The notes: generated from the letters alone by a model not told the origin. Shown: positions 1 through 8,846, numbered from the stretch's first letter. The stretch: 45,596 nt of DNA from an uncultured Oscillibacter sp. (GCA_900544615.1 UQVS01000021.1:1-45596); one strand, 5' to 3'. Numbers and translations: made by a program.

Positions 1-2
1 CC

Positions 3-62
3 TTCAGCGGCTCCACGGCGCATCTCTTTGACCGGGAGACTCAGAAGAATCTGGAAATCTAA
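3..62 (+). CDS. 3' end of an unidentified gene
   Basis: An open frame runs from the window edge to a TAA at 60-62 and encodes 19 residues ending in NLEI. A strong terminator follows 8 bases later, which supports this as a true gene end. Too little is visible to name the product; the rest lies outside the window. Confidence 0.45.
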   Translation, partial: FSGSTAHLFDRETQKNLEI

Positions 63-70
63 ATCAGAAG

Positions 71-100
71 CCCCGGCAGGCAGAATCCTGCCGGGGTTTT
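71..100 (+). terminator. rho-independent terminator
   Basis: A perfect 10-bp stem, CCCCGGCAGG (71-80) with CCTGCCGGGG (87-96), has a 6-nt loop and is followed by TTTT. It ends the upstream gene and separates it from the M20 hydrolase. Confidence 0.85.
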
Positions 101-132
101 GGGGTGCTTACGGGCAGAGAGGAGCGCGCACC

Positions 133-1317
133 ATGGAAACAGTTGGACTTTGGCAGCTGGCGGAAGAACAGCAGCCTTATATGACGGCTATGCGCCGCCT
201 TTTTCATACGGAACCGGAATTATCCGGCCGGGAATTCAAAACAAGGGAAACGCTCTGTAAAGAACTGACGGATATGGGCATCCCTTATACGCTTCTGCCG
301 GGTACAGGGCTGATTGCACAGGTGAAGGGGAGGCTGCCCGGCCCATCCCGTCTGCTGCGGAGCGATATGGATGCCCTGCCGCTGGAGGAGCTGCCGGACA
401 ACCCGGTGCAGGCGAAAGTATGCGTGTCCAGAAACAGGGGGGTCTGTCACGCCTGTGGTCATGACGCCCATATGGCAATGCTGCTGGGAACGCTGCGGGT
501 TCTCTCAGCCATGCGGGAGGAGCTGTGCGGCACAGTGTTCGCCTGCTTTGAGGAGGGGGAAGAGACCAACTGCGGGCTGCCTGCCATGATGACTGCGCTG
601 GACGGCATGAAAATCGACGAGTGCTTTGCCCTTCATGTTTACAGCGGTCTGGAAGCGGGAAAAATCTGTTTGACATCGGGACCAAGAATGGCGGGAGCGG
701 TGCGGTTTGACCTGACTTTCAAGGGACGTGCCGGGCATGGCTCCCGGCCGGATCTGGCGGTAAACCCCATCATTCCGGCAGCGCACATGGTGGGGGAACT
801 GGATTCCCTGCTGCGAAACCGGCTGGCAGCGGATGCGGCGGTAACGCTGGGGTTGTGCCAATTCCGGGCAGGCGATACCTGGAATGTCATCCCGGAAACA
901 GCGGCGCTGTCCGGCAGCGCCCGGTATTTTCGGCGTCAGGACGGGGAACAGGTGTTGAACCTGATTCACAGTGCCGCAGACGGCATAGCTGTACTCCATG
1001 GCTGCACGGTGGAATATGAGCCGACAACAGGCATCATTCTGGGGCCGGTCATCAATGACGCGGCTGTATCAGCCCGTGTGCGGGCTGCTGTTTCCGCTGC
1101 CTGCGGGCAGGCGGCTCTGAAGGATTGTGCCCCATGGTATGCCTCGGAAACCTTCAGCCGGTATCTGGAGCGCTGGCCGGGAGCGTTGGGCCTGCTGGGA
1201 ATTCGGAATGAATCGCTGGGCAGCGGCGCACCGCATCATAACGCTGCGTTTGATGTAGACGAAGCGGTTTTCGCTTTGGGCGCTGCTGCGGAGCTGGCTT
1301 TTGTGCTGTCAAAGTGA
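133..1317 (+). CDS. M20 family amidohydrolase/peptidase
   Basis: Likely a zinc-dependent hydrolase that removes acyl or peptide groups from amino acids (M20D, N-acyl-amino-acid amidohydrolase type), cytosolic. I place the start at the ATG at 133, preceded by a GAGAGGAG-like ribosome site; the frame is open further upstream but crosses the terminator. Of 394 residues, the metal-binding motifs are visible: RSDMDALP, HACGHDAHMAM and FEEGEE, then ALHVYSG, and the dimerisation-domain motif GRAGHGSRPD. The C-terminus holds APHHNAAFDVDE, the usual last metal-binding histidine region. Length fits the family. It stands alone between a terminator and an inverted repeat. The substrate cannot be told from sequence. 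Confidence 0.85.
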   Translation: METVGLWQLAEEQQPYMTAMRRLFHTEPELSGREFKTRETLCKELTDMGIPYTLLPGTGLIAQVKGRLPGPSRLLRSDMDALPLEELPDNPVQAKVCVSRNRGVCHACGHDAHMAMLLGTLRVLSAMREELCGTVFACFEEGEETNCGLPAMMTALDGMKIDECFALHVYSGLEAGKICLTSGPRMAGAVRFDLTFKGRAGHGSRPDLAVNPIIPAAHMVGELDSLLRNRLAADAAVTLGLCQFRAGDTWNVIPETAALSGSARYFRRQDGEQVLNLIHSAADGIAVLHGCTVEYEPTTGIILGPVINDAAVSARVRAAVSAACGQAALKDCAPWYASETFSRYLERWPGALGLLGIRNESLGSGAPHHNAAFDVDEAVFALGAAAELAFVLSK

Positions 1318-1467
1318 AGATGGCGGCCTCTTTCTCCTGACATCTGCTTTGATAAAAGACACAGCTTGGCTGTTATGAGAAGTGGGTGTCTCTACTGTTG
1401 GTTTGCACAGGATAACCGCCGACCGTTTGCTTCCTGCCACATAAACACGGATTTTGCACGACATAAA

Positions 1468-1501
1468 ACAGCCGTTGCGGTATTTATACTGCAACGGCTG
1501 T
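1468..1501 (-). terminator. inverted repeat, possible terminator
   Basis: ACAGCCGTTGC (1468-1478) pairs perfectly with GCAACGGCTGT (1491-1501); inside it GGTAT/ATACT can extend the stem. On the minus strand the stem is followed by TTTTATG, so it would stop minus-strand transcription. No minus-strand gene is visible beside it. The rest of 1318-1587 shows no gene. Confidence 0.5.
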
Positions 1502-1587
1502 CTTGCGCATACAGGATCATAGAACCGTCCCGACGGGTGGTTGGAAGCCGATTCACAGCACAGCAGGAAACATTGGAAAGGAAACTT

Positions 1588-2247
1588 ATGAACATGATTG
1601 ACGAAAAACTGAATATGACGCAGGAATGGGACAAAGTGTTCCCCCAGAGCGGAAAGACAGATACAGAAAGGTGACTTTCCACAATCGCTACGGCATTACG
1701 CTGGCGGCAGATTTGTATGCGCCGAAAGATGCGGCGGGAAAGCTGCCGGCCATTGCGGTCAGCGGCCCGCTCGGCGCAGTAAAGGAACGGTCCTCCGGCT
1801 TGTATGCACAGAGAATGGCGGAGTACGGCTTTCTGACACTTGCCTTTGACCCGTCTTTTACCGGCGAGAACGGCGGACAGTCCCAGTATGGTGCTTCCCC
1901 GGACATCAACATCGAAGATTTCTGCGCTGCGGTGGATTTTCTGTCCGTACAGGACAATGCAGACCCGGCACGCATCGGGATCATCGGCATCTGCGGTTGG
2001 GGCGGTATGGCGATCAGCCGCACAGGACACCCGCATCAAGGCCACCGCAGCCATGACCATGTACGATATGACCCGTGTCAACGCCAACGGCTACTTTGAC
2101 AGTGAGGATACCGCAGATGCCCGTTATGAAAAAAAGGCGGCCATAAATAAACAGCGTACTGAGAATTATAAAAGCGGAAATTACGCGCTTGCCGGCGGCG
2201 TGGTCGATCCGCTTCCGGAAGACGCGCCGCAGTTTGTGAAGGATTAA
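1588..2247 (+). pseudogene. alpha/beta-hydrolase pseudogene (dienelactone-hydrolase-like)
   Basis: Start ATG at 1588 follows GGAAAGGAAA. The coding sense jumps frame twice. The first frame ends in KTDTER with a TGA at about 1672; the sense resumes in the next frame with KVTFHNRYGITLAADLYAPK and runs through the nucleophile elbow GICGWGGMA, where the usual Ser is Cys. Near 2025 it shifts again to DTRIKATAAMTMYDMTRV and ends at a TAA (2245-2247) after QFVKD. Family members normally continue about 100 residues further with the catalytic Asp and His. Two frameshifts plus the lost C-terminus make this a decayed gene. Sequencing error could explain one shift but hardly all three faults. Confidence 0.8.
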
Positions 2248-2354
2248 AAGCTATAAGTTCTTACCTTGCTTCTTTGTTGCCCTGTACCGTCCGGTTTGCC
2301 CCATAGGTCACATTGCGTACCTATGAACATGAACCGCTTGATTCCGGTGGCTTT
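2248..2354. other. intergenic stretch with a small hairpin
   Basis: No gene seen. CATAGGT (2302-2308) pairs with ACCTATG (2319-2325), a weak 7-bp hairpin. Confidence 0.4.
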
Positions 2355-2400
2355 TGGCGGAGACTACTGGACTCGAACCAGTGGCCTCATGCGTGTGAAG
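2355..2400 (-). pseudogene. tRNA 3' half, tRNA-Val(CAC)-like, candidate att scar
   Basis: Read on the minus strand this is an anticodon loop (TTCACAC, anticodon CAC), 3' anticodon stem, variable loop, perfect T-arm (ACTGG/CCAGT with TTCGAGT), the 3' acceptor strand and CCA. The 5' half is absent: similarity stops at 2400, one base outside the anticodon loop. Integrases that target tRNA genes leave such a 3' half at the far end of the inserted element. The full-length partner is not in the window. Confidence 0.7.
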
Positions 2401-2507
2401 ATCCAATGGTCATGATCTTTGCGGCATTTAGAACCCATTTACGCCTTTTACCAGGAATCCGGAATCATCATCGGCTCCGTTATCTCCGCCCCGGATTTTC
2501 CGCCCGC

Positions 2508-2525
2508 GGGTCAGAACGTGGGTCA
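2508..2525 (+). repeat. GGGTCA direct repeat pair (candidate integrase arm site)
   Basis: GGGTCA occurs at 2508-2513 and 2520-2525, a 12-bp period, about 108 bp from the edge of the tRNA half. The same arrangement follows the other tRNA halves. A role in integrase binding is inference. Confidence 0.5.
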
Positions 2526-2650
2526 AAACCGAGCCGTTGCCCAAACACTCCACCCTCAAACTATTTTCTTGACAAAGCAGGTAGTCTGCCTGTTTACAGT
2601 GCAGCGCTTTGAGAAACGTTAATACGCTTCTGCCAGGAACGCGGAAAATT

Positions 2651-2681
2651 GGGAGGAACCCATAGATCTGAGGTTCCTCCC
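2651..2681 (-). terminator. terminator of the ECF/guaD operon
   Basis: GGGAGGAACC (2651-2660) pairs perfectly with GGTTCCTCCC (2672-2681), loop 11 nt. On the minus strand it is followed by AATTTTCC, and it lies 100 bp past the guaD stop codon. Confidence 0.7.
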
Positions 2682-2780
2682 ATTAAAGTATAAAGATATA
2701 ATTCAGGAAAATCTATTCTGCGGCAGCGTCCTGTATGCCATTTGTGTACATACAAAAGACATACTTTTGCACCTATGACG

Positions 2781-4094
2781 TCAAGCCTGGTAGACCTGCT
2801 TGCCCTGAATGAATTTGGCGGTCACAGTCTCCGGCGTGTGGCACCAGAGAATACGCTGGAGGCGGTCCGGCAGAGGACGCTCCACAAAATCGGCCAGGGG
2901 GGCGTCGTCCAGCACCACGGCGTCAAATTCGTAGCCCGGCTCAAAGCTGCCCACCTTGCCGAAGAAAGCGCCGCCGCCCTTGGTGGCCAGATAGAAGGCG
3001 TTTGCGATGGTCATGAAGCGCTTCTTGGCAAAGGGCTCGCCGTTGCGCTCGGTGTAGACCCAGCGGAGCTTGCTGGCCTGAATGGCATCGGTGATGGTGC
3101 GCAGCAGGCTCAGGGTGTAGCCGCCGGCCATATCAGTACCGAGACCCACCTGGATGCCATCCCGCACCATGTCCAGAATGGGGGCCACGCCGCCCGCGGC
3201 GTTGGTATTGGACTGGGGGCAGTGGGCCACCAGCACGTTGCGGTGCTTCAGCAGCTCATATTCGGCGGCGTTGGGGTGAACCACATGGGCCATGACGGCG
3301 GGCTGCTTGCTGCCCAGCATACCGTACATATCATAGGCCTCGCCGTAGCAGGACAGGCCGGGCTTCAGCTTCTTGACCCATTCGATCTCGTCCAGACCCT
3401 CGGAAAGGTGGGACTGGACAGGCACCTGGTATTTTTCGGACAGGGCGCCCAGGCCCTCCATGCACTTGTCGGTGCAGGTGGGGGTGTAGCGGGGAGTGAT
3501 CATGGGCTTCACCGCGCCGTAACCCGTCTGGGTCTCCTGAATCCAGCGCTCCGTCTCCGCCAGGGACTCCTCGGTGGTCTCCTGGAGGCCGAAGCGGGAG
3601 TTGCGGTCCATATTCAGCTTGCCGACGTAGGCGCTGAAACCGGCGTCCGCCAGCTTGCGCATCAGCAGCTCGGTGGCAGGACGGTGAATGGTGGCGAAAA
3701 TAGAGGCGCGGGTCGTGGTGGTTGTTTTCAGCAAATCGTCCACAAAGCGGGTATAAGCCTTGTCGGCGTAGTCCAAATCGGCAAAGCGGCTTTCCTCAGG
3801 GAAAGAGTAGCGGTCGAACCAGGTTTCCCACTCGGAATTGCAGTCCAGCAGCATACCAATGCCCCGGAAGCCGTACTGGGAGGCGTGAACGTGCATATCC
3901 GCCATGCCGGGAACGATGAACTTGTCCGTGTAGTCATAGACGCGGATGTTGCTGTATTCCTCCGGCAGGGTGTCGAAGATGCCCACGCAGTGGCCGTCCT
4001 TGCAGACGACATACTTGTTTTCGTGATACTCGATGCTGTCAAAAGCGGGGGTGTGTACCAGAATGCCCTTCAGTGCAAAGACAGAGTGTTCCAT
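2781..4094 (-). CDS. guaD: guanine deaminase
   Basis: Converts guanine to xanthine and ammonia in the cytosol as part of purine salvage or catabolism. The 437-residue protein carries the amidohydrolase-superfamily metal site and guanine-deaminase motifs: PGMADMHVHASQY near residue 65, SHLSEG, MAHVVHP, VAHCPQSN and GLGTDMAGG. Length matches the family. I choose the ATG at 4094, with GAGGA seven bases upstream; a TTG at 4100 is also in frame. It begins two bases after the stop of the preceding ABC ATPase, so it is the last gene of the ECF operon. This placement suggests that the transporter brings in a purine. A related deaminase specificity cannot be excluded. Confidence 0.85.
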   Translation of the reverse strand: MEHSVFALKGILVHTPAFDSIEYHENKYVVCKDGHCVGIFDTLPEEYSNIRVYDYTDKFIVPGMADMHVHASQYGFRGIGMLLDCNSEWETWFDRYSFPEESRFADLDYADKAYTRFVDDLLKTTTTTRASIFATIHRPATELLMRKLADAGFSAYVGKLNMDRNSRFGLQETTEESLAETERWIQETQTGYGAVKPMITPRYTPTCTDKCMEGLGALSEKYQVPVQSHLSEGLDEIEWVKKLKPGLSCYGEAYDMYGMLGSKQPAVMAHVVHPNAAEYELLKHRNVLVAHCPQSNTNAAGGVAPILDMVRDGIQVGLGTDMAGGYTLSLLRTITDAIQASKLRWVYTERNGEPFAKKRFMTIANAFYLATKGGGAFFGKVGSFEPGYEFDAVVLDDAPLADFVERPLPDRLQRILWCHTPETVTAKFIQGKQVYQA

Positions 4095-4096
4095 AT

Positions 4097-4966
4097 TCAA
4101 TCCTCATTTCCGCTCTCGTCTCCGCGGATGCGGCGGCAGAGCTGTTCCATTGTGATAGGGAGGGGTTCGCCGGTCCAAAGGCCGTATTCCTCACCGGCGC
4201 AGGCGGCGATCTGTGTGACCTGGGGGACCTCCAGGCCGATGCCGTCAAAAATATCTCTGCGGGAGAAGACCTCCTGGGGTGTTCCGTCCAGGAGAATGGC
4301 GCCGTCATGCACCACCAGAATCCGGGTGGCGTACTGGGCCAGCAGCTCGATCTCATGCTCCACCAGCAGCACAGTGGTGCCCATTTCCCGGTTCAGCTGG
4401 GCGATGACCTGAAAAATACGCTCGGTGCTGATGGGGTCTAGGTTGGACGTGGGCTCGTCCAGAGCCAGGATCTCCGGCTGCATGGTCAGCACGGAGGCGA
4501 TGGCCACCCGCTGCTGTTCGCCGCCGGAGAGCTGAAAGGGGGAGCGGTCCCGGAATTTGGCGAGGTCCAGAAGCTCCATGACGGACTGGGCCGCCGCCAG
4601 AATTTCCTCCTTGGGCCGGTTGAGGTTGGCAGGGCCAAAGTACAGCTCGTCCAATACCGTTACCTGGCTCATCTGAGCCTCAGGGTCAGAAAAGACGGAG
4701 CCGACGGACCGGGCCAGGGCAGCAGTCTCCATATCACGGATGCTCTGGCCGTTCACCAGCACATCGCCGGTAAGCTGGCCGATGAAGGAGTGGGGGATCA
4801 GACCGTTGCACAGGCGGCAGAGGGTGCTCTTACCGGCGTCATTGACACCGATAATACCCACCAGTTCTCCCCGGTCAACGGTGAAGCTGACATCCCGCAG
4901 GGCGGGATGGTCCATGTCCTCGTAGGTCCAGGTGACGTTTTTAAATTCCAATACAGGCTGATTCAT
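4097..4966 (-). CDS. ECF transporter ATP-binding subunit (second ATPase)
   Basis: One of two ATPases that power an energy-coupling-factor vitamin or nucleobase importer. The 289 residues show Walker A GVNDAGKST near residue 40, Q-loop region FSDPEAQMSQ, signature LSGGEQQRVAIA, Walker B ILALDEPTSNLD and switch histidine VEHE. The Walker A third glycine position is Asp-Ala instead of the common Gly-Ser, but the P-loop pattern is kept. The start at 4966 follows GAGGAGG. It lies 9 bases after the EcfT gene and just before guaD. Confidence 0.85.
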   Translation of the reverse strand: MNQPVLEFKNVTWTYEDMDHPALRDVSFTVDRGELVGIIGVNDAGKSTLCRLCNGLIPHSFIGQLTGDVLVNGQSIRDMETAALARSVGSVFSDPEAQMSQVTVLDELYFGPANLNRPKEEILAAAQSVMELLDLAKFRDRSPFQLSGGEQQRVAIASVLTMQPEILALDEPTSNLDPISTERIFQVIAQLNREMGTTVLLVEHEIELLAQYATRILVVHDGAILLDGTPQEVFSRRDIFDGIGLEVPQVTQIAACAGEEYGLWTGEPLPITMEQLCRRIRGDESGNED

Positions 4967-4975
4967 AGGGCCTCC

Positions 4976-5824
4976 TCACAGCTGCGGCAGCAACACGCGG
5001 CTCCAACAGTCCACCTGGGATGCCCAGTTCAGGCTCCCGAAGCGGACCCGGATTACAATAGCAACGATCATCAGGATGATGCCTGCCGCCAGCAGCGCCA
5101 GATCGCCGGGGCGGACGCGGATCTCCGTCATCTCGGTGGGATGCTTGGTGTTGCCGAAAGCCCGGCTCTCCAGCGCCATGGACATGGTCTCCATGCGGGA
5201 CAGGGAGCTGACCACCATGGGCACGAACATAGGCACCAGACCCTTGAGCTTGTCGATGAAGTTCTTCTCCGGCAGGCCTCTGGCCCGCTGGGCGGAGCCG
5301 ATGATACCGGCCTCCCGGGCGGTGATGGGGATCAGCTGCAAGGACATAGTGAGCATGAAGCAGAACCGGAAAGGCACCCCCAGCTTCTGAAGTCCCCGCA
5401 TGATCTCTGCGGAGGAGGTGGTGGTCACAAACAGCATGGCGATGAGCACGATGGATGAGAGACGCAGCCAGAACACCAGTCCCAGGTAAAACCCGTCTAC
5501 GGTGTAGCAGCCAAAGAAGGGGATACGCAGCTGGTGTCCCCAGAACTGGGCGGGGACAGAGCCGTTGGGGTTGGCGAAGCCGTGAAGGACCAGCAGAAAG
5601 GCCATCATCACCAGGATCATCTTGAAAAGAAAATTCTTGAATGTGCGGGTGCCAATAGCGCTGAGATTCATCAGCAGCGCGGCAATGAACAACGCCGCCG
5701 GTACGATGGGATTGTAGAACAGGAAGGCAATCACCGTGAAGATCAGCATCAGCAGCAGCTTCACCCGGCAGTCGCACAGATGAAAAAAGGAGGTTCCGGG
5801 GTAGTAAAGCGTTACACTCTGCAT
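4976..5824 (-). CDS. ecfT: ECF transporter transmembrane subunit EcfT
   Basis: Membrane scaffold of the ECF module that couples ATP hydrolysis to the S component. The 282 residues have several hydrophobic segments: about residues 20-65, 105-125 and 255-275. Two EcfT coupling motifs of the A-R-x type lie in the C-terminal half (SAQRARGLP and ALESRAFG). The start at 5824 is preceded by AAAGGAGCC and overlaps the end of the first ATPase gene by 13 bases, so the two are probably translationally coupled. Confidence 0.88.
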   Translation of the reverse strand: MQSVTLYYPGTSFFHLCDCRVKLLLMLIFTVIAFLFYNPIVPAALFIAALLMNLSAIGTRTFKNFLFKMILVMMAFLLVLHGFANPNGSVPAQFWGHQLRIPFFGCYTVDGFYLGLVFWLRLSSIVLIAMLFVTTTSSAEIMRGLQKLGVPFRFCFMLTMSLQLIPITAREAGIIGSAQRARGLPEKNFIDKLKGLVPMFVPMVVSSLSRMETMSMALESRAFGNTKHPTEMTEIRVRPGDLALLAAGIILMIVAIVIRVRFGSLNWASQVDCWSRVLLPQL

Positions 5825-6699
5825 GGCACGGCTCCTTTCATCGCGGCGACCAGCCCGGCAGCCTGGGAACAGGTATAGGCTTCCTCCGGGATGGACTGTC
5901 CCTCCCGGCGCAGCTCGTTGACCACCGCGTAGACCTGAGGCGGCTGCACATGGGCCTGTTTCATAACGGATTCGTTGGAAAAGATCCGGGCGGGGGTATC
6001 GTCGCCGATGACGCGGCCCTCCGCCATGACGATGACCCGCTGGGCGTAGCGGGCGACGAAGTTCATATCGTGGGAGATGACGATGATGGTCTTGCCGGAA
6101 GCGGACAGGGAGAGCATCAACTGGCCCAGGCGCTGCTTGCCCGGCTGATCCTGACCGGTGGTTGGCTCGTCCAGCAGCAAAATAGAGGGGTCCATAGCAC
6201 AGACGCTGGCCAGTGCCACCACCTTTTTTGTGCCGCCGCTGAGACTCACCGGCTGCGTCTTGGCAACGGAGGTCAGGCCGAATTGGGCCAGGATCTCCTT
6301 GGTCCGGGTCTTGATCTCATTCTCCGGCAGTTTCAGGTTCTTGAGACCGTACTTGATCTCATCCCGCACGGAGGCGCAGAAGATCTGATAGTTGGGGTTC
6401 TGGAATACATAGCCCACGGTTTTGGCAAGGTCACTGGTGCGGACCTTGCCAATATCCCGTCCGCAGACCTTCACCGTGCCGGAGGTGGGGCGCAGCAGGC
6501 CGTTGAAATGCTTGGAGAGTGTCGTCTTGCCGCTGCCGTTCTGGCCGATGATGGCCACGATCTCCCCCTTGCGGAAGGAAAGGTTGATGTCCTTGAGGGC
6601 CTCCACGCCGCCGGGGTAGACATGCTGGAGGTGGTCAAACTGGACGACGGTCTCCCGGCCGCCGTCCAGTGCCGCGTTATTCGTCATCGGCATTGTCAT
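5812..6699 (-). CDS. ECF transporter ATP-binding subunit (first ATPase)
   Basis: Partner ATPase of the 4097-4966 subunit. The 295 residues contain Walker A GQNGSGKTT (52-60), Q-loop VFQNPNYQIF, an altered signature LSGGTKKVVALA (usual LSGGQKQRVAIA), Walker B ILLLDEPTTGQD and SHDMNFV. The reading frame overlaps the S-component gene by 23 bases. ATGs at 6699, 6693 and 6687 are all possible starts and no clear ribosome site decides between them. Confidence 0.85.
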   Translation of the reverse strand: MTMPMTNNAALDGGRETVVQFDHLQHVYPGGVEALKDINLSFRKGEIVAIIGQNGSGKTTLSKHFNGLLRPTSGTVKVCGRDIGKVRTSDLAKTVGYVFQNPNYQIFCASVRDEIKYGLKNLKLPENEIKTRTKEILAQFGLTSVAKTQPVSLSGGTKKVVALASVCAMDPSILLLDEPTTGQDQPGKQRLGQLMLSLSASGKTIIVISHDMNFVARYAQRVIVMAEGRVIGDDTPARIFSNESVMKQAHVQPPQVYAVVNELRREGQSIPEEAYTCSQAAGLVAAMKGAVPCRV

Positions 6700-7291
6700 C
6701 TTTCTTGCCCTTGAAAGGGGTACAGACGCGGAACTTTTCCGGCAGGGCCCGGAACACCAGCATCAGTACGATGACGAGAACCGTCTTGTCCAGGAAGCCG
6801 GTGACCAGTTCGCTGATAAAGGAGGCGGCAAAGATGCTCTGGGATGCCTGCATGAACACGGCGTGCATGATGTCCAGACCGCTGCCGGCAAAGCCGCCAT
6901 AGGTATAAGTATAGATAAAGGCGCTGGCCAGACAGGCGGGGGGCTGAATGACGATCATGGTGCCAATGAGGCCGGGCCAGGTCTGGGTGATGCCGTAGCG
7001 GGCGGCGTAACCCACGATGATGGCGATGATGGAGGGGGGCAGGAACTCAACGATATGAATGGGGCCAAGGGTCAGAGCCAACATGCAGGCCTGCAGGATG
7101 GAGCAGACAACGCCCATCCACGGACCGGCGATGAAAGTCACCAGCAAGGTTCCGCCGGAGTCCAGGAACAGGGGCACACCCAGCATGTTTCGGAGCAGGG
7201 AACCGGCATAGTTGATAGCCACACCGGTGGGCAGCAGCGCCGCGATATAGGCGGGCTTGAGGGTAGGGGTTTTGACTCTGTGCAGTTTCAT
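6677..7291 (-). CDS. ECF transporter substrate-binding S component
   Basis: Substrate-recognising membrane subunit of the ECF importer. The start at 7291 follows a perfect AGGAGG nine bases upstream; an upstream in-frame ATG lacks one. The 204 residues form about five to six hydrophobic segments, with LLPTGVAINYAGSLLRN early and LDSGGTLLVTFIAGPWMG typical of S components, and a charged tail ending in DDNADDE. It leads the S-A-T-A-guaD operon. A purine such as guanine or a related base is the inferred substrate, from the deaminase alone; no purine riboswitch is seen upstream. Confidence 0.78.
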   Translation of the reverse strand: MKLHRVKTPTLKPAYIAALLPTGVAINYAGSLLRNMLGVPLFLDSGGTLLVTFIAGPWMGVVCSILQACMLALTLGPIHIVEFLPPSIIAIIVGYAARYGITQTWPGLIGTMIVIQPPACLASAFIYTYTYGGFAGSGLDIMHAVFMQASQSIFAASFISELVTGFLDKTVLVIVLMLVFRALPEKFRVCTPFKGKKDDNADDE

Positions 7292-7377
7292 GTTTTCTAT
7301 CCTCCTAAAAAAAGAAACAACGCAGCATAAATCAATCATGCCGCGCCATTGCGGTTGGACTTTACCAACTGCTTTGC

Positions 7378-7383
7378 ATTATA
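7378..7383 (-). promoter_or_regulatory. -10 box of the ECF/guaD operon
   Basis: TATAAT on the minus strand, 87 bases upstream of the S-component start. The -35 region (GTGTCC at 17 bp) is poor, as expected of an activator-dependent promoter; the AraC-type gene next door is the obvious candidate activator. Confidence 0.45.
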
Positions 7384-7502
7384 CCTGATGGCCCCACCGG
7401 GACACGATGGAAAATTTGCGGCGTTTACAGGCATTTTGTGATATTTTTTGCCGGTTTTTCTGTGGCTGATACCCCATAGAAGCAGTAATAATTGAAAAAC
7501 AC

Positions 7503-7530
7503 AAAAAACGCCCTCTCCTAAAGGAGAGGG
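7503..7530 (-). terminator. terminator of the araC-family gene
   Basis: CCCTCTCC (7511-7518), loop of 4, GGAGAGGG (7523-7530); on the minus strand followed by CG and six Ts. It separates the regulator from the ECF operon. Confidence 0.85.
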
Positions 7531-7553
7531 TGCGGCAAGGATAGGCAAAATGT

Positions 7554-8414
7554 TTATTTGCGGGCGGAGGGCTGGGCACAGGTCCTGCGGTACTCCGCCG
7601 GCGGACAGCCGTAATGCTGCTTGAAGTGGCGGGAGAAATTCTGAGAGTCCGGAAATCCGGCGCTGAGGGCGATGTCCATGGTGGACAGCTCCGTGCCCAC
7701 CAGCAGCCGGTAGGCAACCGCCAGGCGCAGGCTTGTGAGGAACCGCTTGAAGGTGACGCCAGTATACTCCCGGAAGATGCGGGAGAAATGCTCCCGGGAA
7801 AGGCCCGCTTTGGCGGCAACATCGGCGGCGGAAAGGTCTTCCTTGAAGTGCTTTTCGATGTAGTCCACAGCCTGTTGGATATGGTAATTGGTGCCGGAAA
7901 CTTGGCTGCTTTCCTCCGGCGTGTCGGCGCGGAAGTAGCGGACCATCAGGTAAGCGATCCGGTAGAGGTAGCTGTTTACCAACAAATAGGTATATGGGTC
8001 ATCCTCGATCTTTTGGCCGTTGAGATACAGCTCCTGGCTCAGATGGTACATAGGCAGAACGGCTTCCCGCAGAGCTTCCTGCTGCTGGGGACAGGCGTTC
8101 CAGTCGAAGTGGGGGGCTGTGGTGCCGGGACACAGTTCCCGAATAAACTTGTTGGAAAAGACAAGCGTCAGGCCCAGGGAATCCCCGACCTCCATCCGGT
8201 GGACTACACCGCTGTTCATAAAGTGGACGGCACCGGCTTCCATTCGCAGCTCCCGTCCGTTTTCCAGCAGCGACATGGCACCGGAGGCAATGAAATTCAG
8301 CTCCATATTGGTGTGCCAGTGAGCCGGGATCTGGGTGGCCTCGTCAGGCCAGTAGATCAGCTTCACAGGGCTGATCCTCTCATCCAGATATTCATCCATG
8401 CACAGCAGACCCAT
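7554..8414 (-). CDS. AraC family transcriptional regulator with cupin sensor domain
   Basis: A 286-residue DNA-binding regulator. The N-terminal part (PAHWHTNMELNFIASG near 31-46, then AVHFMNSGVVHRME) is a cupin-like ligand domain. The last 100 residues form the paired helix-turn-helix of AraC/XylS: IEKHFKEDLSAADVAAKAGL, HFSRIFREYTG and SAGFPDSQNFSRHFKQHYG. The start at 8414 is preceded by GGAAAGGAG. Being upstream of and co-directional with the ECF/guaD operon, and separated by a terminator, it likely controls that operon, perhaps with a purine as signal; this is inference. Confidence 0.88.
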   Translation of the reverse strand: MGLLCMDEYLDERISPVKLIYWPDEATQIPAHWHTNMELNFIASGAMSLLENGRELRMEAGAVHFMNSGVVHRMEVGDSLGLTLVFSNKFIRELCPGTTAPHFDWNACPQQQEALREAVLPMYHLSQELYLNGQKIEDDPYTYLLVNSYLYRIAYLMVRYFRADTPEESSQVSGTNYHIQQAVDYIEKHFKEDLSAADVAAKAGLSREHFSRIFREYTGVTFKRFLTSLRLAVAYRLLVGTELSTMDIALSAGFPDSQNFSRHFKQHYGCPPAEYRRTCAQPSARK

Positions 8415-8613
8415 AGCCTGTCTCCTTTCCTACCATGCTTCTATCGCATATCCCGGTATCACCGTTTCAGATCATTGCGGGCAAGAAGCCTTCACCGCAA
8501 TTAGAGGCAAGTCGGATGCAGAAACACAATACTTAAAAACGTATTATTCTAAGTCAATCCAACTCACGGTTTTATAACCGTTATATTCAATCGTAAAGAA
8601 TAAATAATATTAT

Positions 8614-8774
8614 ATGAAATCTCTTCCAAGTTTACAAGTATATACAAAAATTCTGGAGTTGATTGACACCCGTTCCGGCGGTCTGAGCCTGTCGGAGATT
8701 GCAAATCTGTTGGACCTGCCCAAAAGAGTACTATTTCCTCAATTCTGAAGCCTCTGGGCACTACAAGTCAATGA
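8614..8774 (+). pseudogene. IclR family regulator remnant
   Basis: ATG at 8614 opens a frame whose first 37 residues match the IclR winged helix (ILELIDTRSGGLSLSEIA, LLDLPK). After LPK the frame hits a TGA at 8746; in the next frame the expected continuation STISSILKPL appears and then stops at 8772. So the gene has a frameshift and lacks the effector domain. Only the DNA-binding part survives. Confidence 0.75.
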
Positions 8775-8846
8775 AAAGACTTTCTGGCAACGCAAAAAAT
8801 GTATGTATGTAAAAGCGTGGCAGAATCAAGAGTTAGAAATGCGACA

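Noticed and set aside
2742..4412. 556-codon plus-strand frame
   Set aside because: It is the antisense of guaD and the ATPase gene; GC-rich codons keep the opposite strand open.
7292..7560. Purine riboswitch before the ECF/guaD operon
   Set aside because: I looked for the conserved three-way junction with its loop-loop pairing and found none; only a -10 box and the upstream gene's terminator.
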